Part shown: positions 15,971 through 22,057 of the stretch, one piece after another
How positions within the stretch are numbered: position 1 is the first letter of the stretch
Layout: each line of letters opens with the position of its first letter
From: CAYRVX01 sp964642165
GTDB taxonomy: Bacteria; Planctomycetota; Phycisphaerae; SM23-33
DNA length: 22,057 nucleotides
Direction: 5' to 3'
Assembly: GCA_964642165.1 (NCBI GenBank)
Contig: CAZXOC010000108.1
Coordinates: 1 to 22,057, forward strand
Program-made: the position numbers and the translations under genes
Notes under the pieces: model-generated
Seen by the model: the letters and a program-made list of their open reading frames with translations, nothing else
Databases searched by the model: none
Told to the model about the DNA's origin: nothing

Positions 15971-16963
15971 TCACGCTCCCAGCCAGCCGGCCAGTTGCTC
16001 GGCGAAGTAGGTGATGACCAGATCGGCCCCGGCCCGCTTGATGGCGCACGTGACCTCCAGAGCGACCGCCCGCTCGTCCAGCCAGCCGGCCTGCGCCGCG
16101 GCCTTGATCGAGGCGTACTCGCCGCTGACGTGGTACGCCGCCAGCGGGGCGTCGAAGCGCCGCCGCACCTCCGCGATCACGTCCAGGTACGTCGCCGCCG
16201 GCTTGACCATCAGCACGTCGGCGCCCTCTGCCAGGTCGGCGGCGGCCTCGGCCAGCGCCTGCCCGGGCGCGCGGGGGTCCATCTGGTACGTCCGCCGGTC
16301 GCCGAACTGCGGGGCGCTGCCCGCCGCGTCCCGGAACGGGCCGTACATCGCCGACGCGAACTTCACCGCGTACGACAGGATGCACGTCGTGGCGAAGCCC
16401 TCGGCGTCCAGCGCCTCGCGGATCGCCCCCACCTGCCCGTCCATCATCGCCGACGGGGCGACCACCTCCGCCCCGCTGCGGGCGTGCGAGACCGCCGTCC
16501 GCGCCAGCGACTCCAGCGTGGCGTCGTTGTCCACGTCGCGGCGCCCGTCCGGGCGCTCGGTCAGCGTGCCGCAGTGCCCGTGGTCCGTGTACTCGCACAG
16601 GCACACGTCCGTGATCACCAGCATCTGCGGCACGTGCTGCTTGATCTCGCGCGTCAGCCGCTGGACCGCGGCCGCCTCGTTCCACGCCTCCGAGCCGACG
16701 GCGTCCTTCGTGTCGGGGATGCCGAACAGCAGCACGGCCCGCAGGCCCGCGTCCGCCCAGCGACGGACCGTCTCCATCGCCGCGTCCACGGAGTGCTGGT
16801 ACTGCCCCGGCATGGAGGCGATCTCGCTGCGGAGCCCCGTGCCCTCGCGGACGAACAGCGGGGCGATCAGCTCGTCGCGGCACAGGCGCACACCCGCGAG
16901 CATCTCCCGCAGCGTGGCGTGATACCGCAGACGACGCAGCCGGGTTGTCGGAAACCGTGCCAT
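15971..16963 (-). CDS. hemB: Porphobilinogen synthase (delta-aminolevulinic acid dehydratase)
   Basis: A 330-residue cytosolic enzyme that condenses two 5-aminolevulinate molecules to porphobilinogen, the first common pyrrole step of haem, sirohaem and cobalamin synthesis. It matches HemB along its full length: 'LIAPLFVREG' (32-41), 'MPGQYQHSVD' (51-60), 'LLFGIPDTKDAVGSEAW' (78-94), the zinc-site motif DVCLCEYTDHGHCG with C121, C123 and C131, the first active-site lysine K201 in SYAVKFAS, and the Schiff-base lysine K254 in LMVKPA. The three cysteines indicate the Zn-dependent class. 'QMDPRAPGQALAEAAADLAE' (227-246) is also family typical. The start at 16963 has GGAAGGGG upstream. It is first in a minus-strand pair with the Nudix gene and faces away from the URO-D-like gene at 17145. 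Confidence 0.97.
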   Translation of the reverse strand: MARFPTTRLRRLRYHATLREMLAGVRLCRDELIAPLFVREGTGLRSEIASMPGQYQHSVDAAMETVRRWADAGLRAVLLFGIPDTKDAVGSEAWNEAAAVQRLTREIKQHVPQMLVITDVCLCEYTDHGHCGTLTERPDGRRDVDNDATLESLARTAVSHARSGAEVVAPSAMMDGQVGAIREALDAEGFATTCILSYAVKFASAMYGPFRDAAGSAPQFGDRRTYQMDPRAPGQALAEAAADLAEGADVLMVKPAATYLDVIAEVRRRFDAPLAAYHVSGEYASIKAAAQAGWLDERAVALEVTCAIKRAGADLVITYFAEQLAGWLGA

Positions 16964-17011
16964 CGATTAACCACCCCTTCCGTGAAGCCGCCGAGCGCTC
17001 CGTGCGGCACC

Positions 17012-17017
17012 ATCATA
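17012..17017 (-). promoter_or_regulatory. Candidate -10 box for hemB
   Basis: On the minus strand TATGAT (17012-17017) lies about 50 nt upstream of the hemB start, in the 181-bp divergent region 16964-17144. No good -35 box is visible at 16-18 bp (TGGCGC at 17 bp). On the other strand, TATGCT at 17103-17108 is an equally weak -10 candidate for the URO-D-like gene. Confidence 0.3.
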
Positions 17018-17144
17018 GCGGCATCGCTCGCCGGGCGCCAGCACAAATCGCCGGCCCGCCGGCCTTCGCCGCCCGCCCGTGGCGGTTCGGTCGCGACGAC
17101 GCTATGCTGAGCGCCCGGCGGGGAGGCAAGGACAGGCTGGCGCC

Positions 17145-18245
17145 ATGCAGACATCGCGGCAAGTCATCGACGCCCTGCTGAGGGGCCGACCCGCCGAGCG
17201 CGTCGGGCTGCACGACGGGCCCTGGCACGACACCCTGCGCAAGTGGCTCGACCAGGGCTACCCCGCCGACGAGGAGGGCAAGCCCGTCAGCCCCGCGGAC
17301 CACTTCGGCTTCGACATGGCCGGCTGCGGCGGGGGCTTCGACTGGCACCCCATCCAGGGACGCCGCGAGATCGTCGAGGAGACCGACGAGTGGAAGGTCG
17401 TCCGCAACGGCTCGGGCGCCCAGCTCAAGTGGTGGAAGCACAAGTCCGGCACGCCCGAGCACGTCGCCTTCGAGATGACCAGCCGCGAGATCTGGCAGCG
17501 GGACTTCCGCCCGCACCTGCCGGGCACGGCCGCCCAACGCCGGGCGGAGCAGATCGACCCCGCCCGCCGTGAGGTCGCCCGGCGGCGCGACCAGGGCTTC
17601 TGGACGTTCTACGGCTTCCAGTTCATCTGGGAGAACATGCGGGCCAGCATGGGCGACGTCTGCCTGCTGGAGAGCCTCCTGCTGGACCCCGGGTGGATCC
17701 ACGACTACTGCCGCGTCTACACCGACCTGACCCGGGAGGCGTTTCGCATCCTCATCGAGCAGGCGGCCCGCCCCGACGGCATCTGGATCTACGAGGACCT
17801 CGGCTACAAGCAGCGGCTCTTCTGCTCGCCGGAGATCTACCGCAGGCTGATCTTCCCCTACTACGCCGAGATGGCGACGTTCTTCCACGACTTCGACCTG
17901 CCGGTGGTCTTCCACACGTGCGGCTTCACCGAGCCGGCGCTGGACCTGATCGTCGAAGCGGGCTTCGACGCCCTGCACCCCATGGAGGTCAAGGCCGGCA
18001 ACGACCCCCTCCGCATCGCCGAGCGGTACGGCGAGAGGCTCTGCCTGATCGGCGGGCTCGACGAGCGCGTGCTCGAGTCCGGCGACCGCGGGCTGATCCG
18101 CCGGCGGGTCACGGCCCTGGTCGAGGGCATGAAGCGGCGGGGGGCGAGGTACGTCTACGCCTCCGACCACTCCATCTCGACCAACGTCGACTACGACGAC
18201 TTCCGCTACGCCATCGACGTCTACCGCGGCTGCATGGCCTACTGA
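17145..18245 (+). CDS. Uroporphyrinogen decarboxylase (URO-D) superfamily protein, not HemE
   Basis: A 366-residue cytosolic TIM-barrel protein. Family features are 'WTFYGFQFIWENMRASMGDV', 'YEDLGYKQRLFCSPEIYRRL' (the Asp-x-Gly region and SPE-x-Y-R helix), 'PVVFHTCGFTEPALDLIVEA' with H257 and C259, 'FDALHPMEVKAGNDP', 'LCLIGGLDERVLESG' and 'YASDHSIS' near the end. In the corrinoid methyltransferase branch (MtaA/MtbA type) an HxC pair plus a later Cys binds zinc. Here the HTC pair is present but the later position is in SDHS, with no Cys. The N-terminal arginine-rich substrate motif of true HemE is missing, replaced by 'VGLHDGPWHDTLRKWLDQGY'. Decarboxylation of uroporphyrinogen is therefore unlikely. 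Methyl transfer or another one-carbon role is possible. ATG 17145 begins where homology begins. It is divergent from hemB and stands alone. Confidence 0.85.
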   Translation: MQTSRQVIDALLRGRPAERVGLHDGPWHDTLRKWLDQGYPADEEGKPVSPADHFGFDMAGCGGGFDWHPIQGRREIVEETDEWKVVRNGSGAQLKWWKHKSGTPEHVAFEMTSREIWQRDFRPHLPGTAAQRRAEQIDPARREVARRRDQGFWTFYGFQFIWENMRASMGDVCLLESLLLDPGWIHDYCRVYTDLTREAFRILIEQAARPDGIWIYEDLGYKQRLFCSPEIYRRLIFPYYAEMATFFHDFDLPVVFHTCGFTEPALDLIVEAGFDALHPMEVKAGNDPLRIAERYGERLCLIGGLDERVLESGDRGLIRRRVTALVEGMKRRGARYVYASDHSISTNVDYDDFRYAIDVYRGCMAY

Positions 18246-18258
18246 CCGACCGACCCGC

Positions 18259-18274
18259 CGCCCGCCGACGGGCG
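18259..18274 (+). terminator. Hairpin downstream of the URO-D-like gene
   Basis: CGCCCG (18259-18264) and CGGGCG (18269-18274) form a 6-bp stem with a CCGA tetraloop, 13 nt after the stop codon. An alternative GCGTC/GACGC pairing overlaps it. There is no T-tract, so termination is only suggested. Confidence 0.35.
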
Positions 18275-18398
18275 TCGAGACGCGCCGCGAGCCCCCGGCG
18301 GAGGCTCCGTTGGGTGCGAACGCGCCGTTGCGCGACACTTTTCGACCCTTTCGGCGAAATTCTCACGCCTCCCGCCGCGCCCCCGAAAACGGCCATAA

Positions 18399-18530
18399 GT
18401 CTTGATTGATTGTGTCAGAACTGTCCAATCCTGGGGCTTGCCGGAGGCCCCGAAATCAATCTAACTGATTGTAATAGAATAACTTAGACTTGTACTGATT
18501 TTGGACATTCCGCCGCATTTTGGACAATCA
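18399..18530. repeat. AT-rich island with repeated TTGGACA motifs and nested inverted repeats
   Basis: In an otherwise GC-rich window this ~130-bp stretch is markedly AT-rich. TTTTGGACA occurs twice directly (18499-18507 and 18518-18526, 19 bp apart), and TGTCCAA (18422-18428) is an inverted copy. GATTGATT (18404-18411) pairs with AATCAATC (18454-18461), and nested inside is a GGGGCT/GGCCCC hairpin (18433-18438 with 18446-18451). The nested pairing could be a cruciform, a structured RNA or a small mobile repeat; the TTGGACA set looks like protein-binding sites. Confidence 0.45.
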
Positions 18531-18801
18531 GCCTCCCCGCCGCCCGCACTTGCCGGGCAAAGCGCCTGTAACGCTTGTGCTTTTAAGAGCTTGTCCCCAT
18601 TTCGTGCCCCGGCCGCGCTTCGGGAAGCCGGGACGAGGCCGCAGGTGACCCGGCCAGGCCGGAAAAGCCGCCTGACCCCGGTTCCCGCTCTTGGTCCTGA
18701 AACGTGGAGCAGCCCAGGCTGCGTCTTCGAACGCAAATCGTGGAGAGGGCGCATCTAACGGCCGGGCTTACTCGATGTCGGCTGTCGCACAAGCACCGAG
18801 G

Positions 18802-18829
18802 ATCGCGGAGAATCGCGGACTATTCCGCG
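18802..18829 (+). promoter_or_regulatory. Candidate operator: three half-sites upstream of the -10 box
   Basis: ATCGCGGA occurs at 18802-18809 and again at 18812-18819, exactly one helical turn (10 bp) apart. An inverted TCCGCG (18824-18829) makes a palindrome CGCGGA-ctat-TCCGCG with the second copy. The group ends 25 bp before the TATAAT box, over the expected -35 zone, a usual place for a regulator. Confidence 0.35.
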
Positions 18830-18854
18830 CGCAGTTCTCGGGGGGGGCGGGCGG

Positions 18855-18860
18855 TATAAT
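18855..18860 (+). promoter_or_regulatory. Candidate -10 box for the giant secreted protein gene
   Basis: A perfect TATAAT (18855-18860) stands in GC-rich surroundings 106 bp before ATG 18967. No good -35 box is found at 16-18 bp spacing, which would fit a promoter needing an activator at the nearby half-sites. Confidence 0.45.
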
Positions 18861-18877
18861 GCGCTGTGCGCGAGCGT

Positions 18878-18899
18878 GAACCGCTTTGTGTTGCGGTTC
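18878..18899 (+). promoter_or_regulatory. Stem-loop in the predicted 5' leader
   Basis: GAACCGC (18878-18884) and GCGGTTC (18893-18899) form a 7-bp perfect stem with the loop TTTGTGTT. It would sit near the 5' end of a transcript starting from the TATAAT box. It may stabilise the mRNA or act in regulation. Confidence 0.4.
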
Positions 18900-18966
18900 T
18901 CCTGCGTGCGTGAGGCCCCGTACTGGCTGTCTTCTGTCAACGGTGGAAGAACGGAAGGAGAGAACG

Positions 18967-21900
18967 ATGAGAGGCGATATCCCTGTGCGCGCTGTTTTGA
19001 TCTCCTTGCTGGGGATGGCGATCCTCCGCCTTTCGGCCACTGAGGCTGACGCGGGAACCGTCCGTGCTCCTGTCAGTGTGGTTACCGGGTCCAATGGCGG
19101 GGACCGGTATGGTACGGGAATGCCCGCGATGATCGATGGCTCGGGCATGGACCGGCCCGATGTTTCGGATCCCTCCACTTGGTCGCGCGTCGGCGGTGAT
19201 TACCAATCCGAATGGATGGGATGGTATCTTACGCCGCTCCCTGATCCCCCTGCCGCCCTCAATTCCAAACTCGCCTGGGCTTCGTTCGATCTGGGCGCGT
19301 CGACCGATCTGGCGGACCTGTACTTGTGGAACAACACGTACGGGGGAGGGGTCTCCGGCACGAAAGCCTATAACCTGTATTACGCTGATTCCCCAACGGT
19401 GGCTCTGCCCCCTATGCCGGCGAAGAATCAATTCTCCAATACCGGCCTCACGCCGCAAGGCGACTATGATTTTGATAGTGGCGGGTGGACACTGTTCAAT
19501 ACGTCAAGCACCCTCAGCGTTCCCAAAGCCGGCACCAGCATCGTCGACCTCAGCGGTATCTCCGCTCGTTACATCGCTGTGGAGATCATCTTGAACTACG
19601 GAGACACCTACGAAAACGGCAGAGTCGGCTTGTCTGAAGTCGCCTTCACTCGGAACGTGACCGAGATGACGTGGCTCGGCGGCGTCGGCAATTGGAGCAA
19701 TGCCGCGAACTGGGATCCCGGGCTCGTTACCGATGTCGAGGTGACAATCGACGTGGCCGGCAGTGCAGTGACCGTTGACGGGGTTGCCTCCGCCTACAGG
19801 GCATCCGTTGGTGAAAACAACTCCTCAAGCCTCGTCATCGGCAGTGGCAACACGCTGACGGTGGCCGACGATCTGGGCACCTGCCTGACCATCGGCGCAT
19901 CCGGTTCGATGACCGTCGACGGCACGCTGAATGCAGCGGTGTTGAACACGTCCGGCCCCGTCACGGTCAACTCGACCGCCGACATGTCGGGCGTCGGCAT
20001 GGTAAACGTCAACGCCGGCAGCGTCACGGTCAACGGGGCGTCCCTTGGCGACGCGAACGTCAGCAGCGGCACGCTTTCCGGCAGCGGGGCGCTTACCCTT
20101 GGCAACGTGGATCTGGGCGGCGGGACGCTCGGCGCCGGCGGGCTTCTCACGGTGGACTCGCTGAACATGGCGGGCGGCGCGGTCGACCTGGGCGTCGGGG
20201 CCAACAATCTGAAGGTCAACAACGCGCTGACGGTGGCGGTCGGGTCGCTGGACATGACGGCCGCCAACATGGGCAGCCTGGACGTCTCGACGGCCGCCGT
20301 GGCGATCCAGGGCGGTACGCTGAAGACCGACGAGGCCCTGACCGCCGCCGCTCTGACGTATGATTCGGGAACTCTCGACCTCGGCGGCAACGATCTCACG
20401 GCCGGTTCGCTAACGGCCAACGACAATCTGGACCTCAGCACCAGCACCGTTTCGGCCCCCACGGCCGTGACCGTCAAGAACGCCACGCTGACGGTGGGCC
20501 ACGACATCGCCACGGAGACGTTGACACTGGACGGCGGGAGCATCGTCGGCGGCGCGGCCACCGCCAGCGCCAAGTACTCGCTGACCAACGTCGGCGAATA
20601 CAGCGGCGACATCACCGGCGCGTCGGCCGAGCTGGTCATCGGCGAGGATTACAGCCAGGACCACCAGGTGACGCTTACCGGCACGGCCAACACCTACGGC
20701 GGCGGCACGACGATCTACCGCGGCGTGCTGGAAGTCGACCCCAACGCGGCCAACCTCGGCAGCGGCCGGCTTACGTTCAGAGCTACGCACGGCACGCCGT
20801 ACGGGGACATTCGAAGCAAGCCGACCGTTCTGCAGACCAGCGGTCTTTTCGAGCGACAACTGGGAGCGGCGAACGGCCTGTACTTCCAACAGACCGGCGG
20901 TTTCGCGGCCCGAGGCGGCGATCTGACGGTTACGCTCCTCCGCGCCGACGGCAATACCTCGGCGCCCCTGCTGGTGAGGTACCACTACGACAGTGAGAAC
21001 GGCATGGGCGGCCCGATCCAGTTCGGATCGCCGACGGCGGACTCCACGGTGGAACTGACCAACGATCTGTTGGTCGACAACTACGACTTGGACCTCAGGT
21101 TGAATGACAACCCGAACTCCAGCACGGATATTTCGCTGCTCTCCGGCGATATCAGCAACCCGTCGAGTTCTCTCACCTTCGGGCGATCCGGCGCAGGCAC
21201 GCTCTGGCTGACCGGAAACAACACCGGCTTCGGGAGATACTCTCTCGGCGGCGGCACTCAGGGCGTCATTCGTGCCGTCGACGGCGTCGGGCTTTCGGCC
21301 ACGGCGCTGCTCCAGTTCAACCAGGGCGTCCTGGAATCCAGCGGCACGTTCACTCGCCCAATAGGCAGTGCCGCCGGCAACGGCACGGATCCCGGCCAAG
21401 TCTACTTCGGCAACCACGGCGGCTTCTCGGCCGCGGGCGGACCCGCCGGTCCCACCGGAGCCCTGACCGTGTCGTTGGTTCCAACCGCAGGCGGGTCGCC
21501 CGGCGATCCGCTGACGTGGGCTGGGGACCTCAATGGCAAGTCTTTGTATATGGGCTCGCCGACGGCCGACAATGTCTGTGAGTTCACGAACCCCATCGAC
21601 GGCGGCAACGGCAACCGGAATATTTACGTGTCGGGTAATCCGGACTCGGACACGGACTACGTCGTGTTCTCCGGCGACCTGACCGGGCTCAACAACCTCT
21701 ATGTTCGCGGCAGTTCCATCCCCGGCGAGCTGCAGCTGACCGGCAGCGTGACCGCCAGTAAGTTGCACGTGCGGGACGGCGCGGAACTGCGGGTCAACGC
21801 CCCCGGGTCGTTCAATGCCACCAACATCGACATCCTGCTCGGCGGGTCCCTGGGCGGCAGCGACACGCTGACGGGGAGCGGGAAGATCGATGTAATTGCG

Positions 21901-22057
21901 GACGGTGTCCTTGCGCCGGGCGACGGCGTGGGCACGCTTAGCCTCGCCGGCGGCGGGGAACTGGAGATGTCCGACGACTCGATCTACGAGTGGGAAGTCG
22001 GGCAGCCGGGCAATACCGACGTGCTCAACATCGTCGGCGGCACGCTCGACCTGGACA
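18967..22057 (+). CDS. Giant secreted protein with autotransporter-associated beta-strand repeats (5' part; truncated by window end)
   Basis: The frame is open without a stop from ATG 18967 through the last base, giving at least 1030 residues. GGAAGGAG (18953-18960) lies 6 nt upstream. Residues 1-29 are a signal peptide with predicted cleavage after ADA. Residues ~30-230 resemble a galactose-binding/discoidin-like fold ('LAWASFDLGASTDLADLYLW', 'ARYIAVEIILNYG', 'VGLSEVAFT'). A 'TWLGGVGNWSNAANWDPG' linker follows (235-252), then short beta-helix-like Gly/Thr/Val/Leu coils (~255-560). A beta-strand repeat of autotransporter-associated type begins near 568 (LTGTANTYGGGTT), and two long modules follow at 622-754 and 789-929. 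'APGDGVGTLSLAGG' and an acidic 'DDSIYEWEVG' at 983 onward are typical near the end of such proteins, so a sorting domain such as PEP-CTERM or an autotransporter barrel may lie just beyond. The first ~280 codons use more A/T-ending codons than the neighbours. It is probably a surface or exported protein that binds carbohydrate or builds an envelope layer. Confidence 0.85.
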   Translation, partial: MRGDIPVRAVLISLLGMAILRLSATEADAGTVRAPVSVVTGSNGGDRYGTGMPAMIDGSGMDRPDVSDPSTWSRVGGDYQSEWMGWYLTPLPDPPAALNSKLAWASFDLGASTDLADLYLWNNTYGGGVSGTKAYNLYYADSPTVALPPMPAKNQFSNTGLTPQGDYDFDSGGWTLFNTSSTLSVPKAGTSIVDLSGISARYIAVEIILNYGDTYENGRVGLSEVAFTRNVTEMTWLGGVGNWSNAANWDPGLVTDVEVTIDVAGSAVTVDGVASAYRASVGENNSSSLVIGSGNTLTVADDLGTCLTIGASGSMTVDGTLNAAVLNTSGPVTVNSTADMSGVGMVNVNAGSVTVNGASLGDANVSSGTLSGSGALTLGNVDLGGGTLGAGGLLTVDSLNMAGGAVDLGVGANNLKVNNALTVAVGSLDMTAANMGSLDVSTAAVAIQGGTLKTDEALTAAALTYDSGTLDLGGNDLTAGSLTANDNLDLSTSTVSAPTAVTVKNATLTVGHDIATETLTLDGGSIVGGAATASAKYSLTNVGEYSGDITGASAELVIGEDYSQDHQVTLTGTANTYGGGTTIYRGVLEVDPNAANLGSGRLTFRATHGTPYGDIRSKPTVLQTSGLFERQLGAANGLYFQQTGGFAARGGDLTVTLLRADGNTSAPLLVRYHYDSENGMGGPIQFGSPTADSTVELTNDLLVDNYDLDLRLNDNPNSSTDISLLSGDISNPSSSLTFGRSGAGTLWLTGNNTGFGRYSLGGGTQGVIRAVDGVGLSATALLQFNQGVLESSGTFTRPIGSAAGNGTDPGQVYFGNHGGFSAAGGPAGPTGALTVSLVPTAGGSPGDPLTWAGDLNGKSLYMGSPTADNVCEFTNPIDGGNGNRNIYVSGNPDSDTDYVVFSGDLTGLNNLYVRGSSIPGELQLTGSVTASKLHVRDGAELRVNAPGSFNATNIDILLGGSLGGSDTLTGSGKIDVIADGVLAPGDGVGTLSLAGGGELEMSDDSIYEWEVGQPGNTDVLNIVGGTLDLD
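20830..21228 (+). repeat. Long internal repeat module A of the secreted protein
   Basis: Encodes residues 622-754: a VLQTSGLFERQLG start, then a GGFAARGG turn, a GSPTAD block, a DNPNSSTD loop and an LTGNNTG end. It aligns with module B in the order of all these blocks, so the two arose by duplication within the gene. Confidence 0.65.
21331..21753 (+). repeat. Long internal repeat module B of the secreted protein
   Basis: Encodes residues 789-929: a VLESSGTFTRPIG start, then a GGFSAAGG turn, a GSPTADN block, a GNPDSDTD loop and an LTGSVT end, parallel to module A. Module B carries extra glycine/proline-rich residues in its loops. Confidence 0.65.

Larger units (their letters stand above)
18246..18966. 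other. Long intergenic region without a convincing gene
   Basis: About 720 bp separate the URO-D-like gene from the giant secreted protein gene. Short open frames exist on both strands (for example minus 18461-18754 and plus 18501-18758), but they mirror each other, lack good ribosome binding sites and match no family I know. The region includes a post-stop hairpin, an AT-rich island with repeated motifs (18399-18530), a set of half-sites, a likely promoter and a leader stem-loop, each listed separately. The middle (18541-18760) shows only small GC-rich inverted repeats, such as TTGCCgGGCAA and AAGCG/CGCTT. Confidence 0.6.

Noticed and set aside
17145..18245. Annotation of this gene as hemE (uroporphyrinogen decarboxylase proper)
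   Set aside because: The N-terminal HemE substrate-binding motif is absent and the HTC site points to another branch of the superfamily, in spite of the neighbouring hemB.
18461..18758. Short overlapping open frames on both strands in the long intergenic region, one with a CPKCGG motif
   Set aside because: They mirror each other, have no good ribosome binding site and no family match. The Cys motif is too short to support a zinc protein. They could be reconsidered if the region proves to be a repeated element.
19794..21768. Minus-strand open frames opposite the giant secreted protein gene
   Set aside because: The plus frame is open for over 1000 codons with signal peptide, ribosome binding site and repeats; the minus frames are Ser/Val/Ala or Arg/Val shadows.
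1..22057. CRISPR array, tRNA, rRNA or insertion sequence
   Set aside because: No regularly spaced repeats, clover-leaf-like segments, rRNA-like stretches or transposase-like proteins were seen on either strand by reading.

Overview
The window is GC-rich DNA from a bacterium with two membranes. The best fit is a planctomycete (Planctomycetota, possibly Phycisphaerae). The reasons are the very high third-position GC in most genes, an enlarged HflK/HflC-type SPFH cluster beside an ABC-2 exporter, a protein with duplicated STN-like domains, and a giant secreted beta-repeat protein of a style common in that phylum. This is inferred from protein style only; there is no rRNA gene here.

Layout: (1) 200-2149 (+), a P1B-type metal-transporting ATPase without an N-terminal HMA domain. 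(2) 2265-13691, the most interesting part. An ABC-2 permease on the minus strand diverges from a compact plus-strand run: an HflK-like SPFH protein fused to a polytopic membrane domain, HflC, a second HflK-like SPFH protein, an ABC ATPase with a long tail, a second ABC-2 permease with a large soluble insertion, and a membrane-anchored helical-repeat protein. The genes have short gaps or overlap, so I read them as one functional unit: a three-component SPFH membrane assembly coupled to an ABC-2 transporter. (3) 13773-14882 (-), an exported protein with two STN-like repeats and a short secretin-like C-terminus. (4) 15095-16963 (-), hemB (porphobilinogen synthase) followed 3 bp later by a Nudix-fold protein. 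(5) 17145-18245 (+), a URO-D superfamily protein divergent from hemB that is not HemE. (6) 18246-18966, about 720 bp with no convincing gene. It holds an AT-rich island with repeated motifs, then a likely promoter with repeated half-sites and a leader stem-loop. (7) 18967 to the window end (+), the first 1030 codons of a secreted protein with a galactose-binding-like N-terminus and autotransporter-associated beta-strand-type repeats. The gene runs off the window.

No tRNA, rRNA, CRISPR array, transposase or integrase was found. The many long overlapping open frames on both strands are by-products of high GC and are not annotated.
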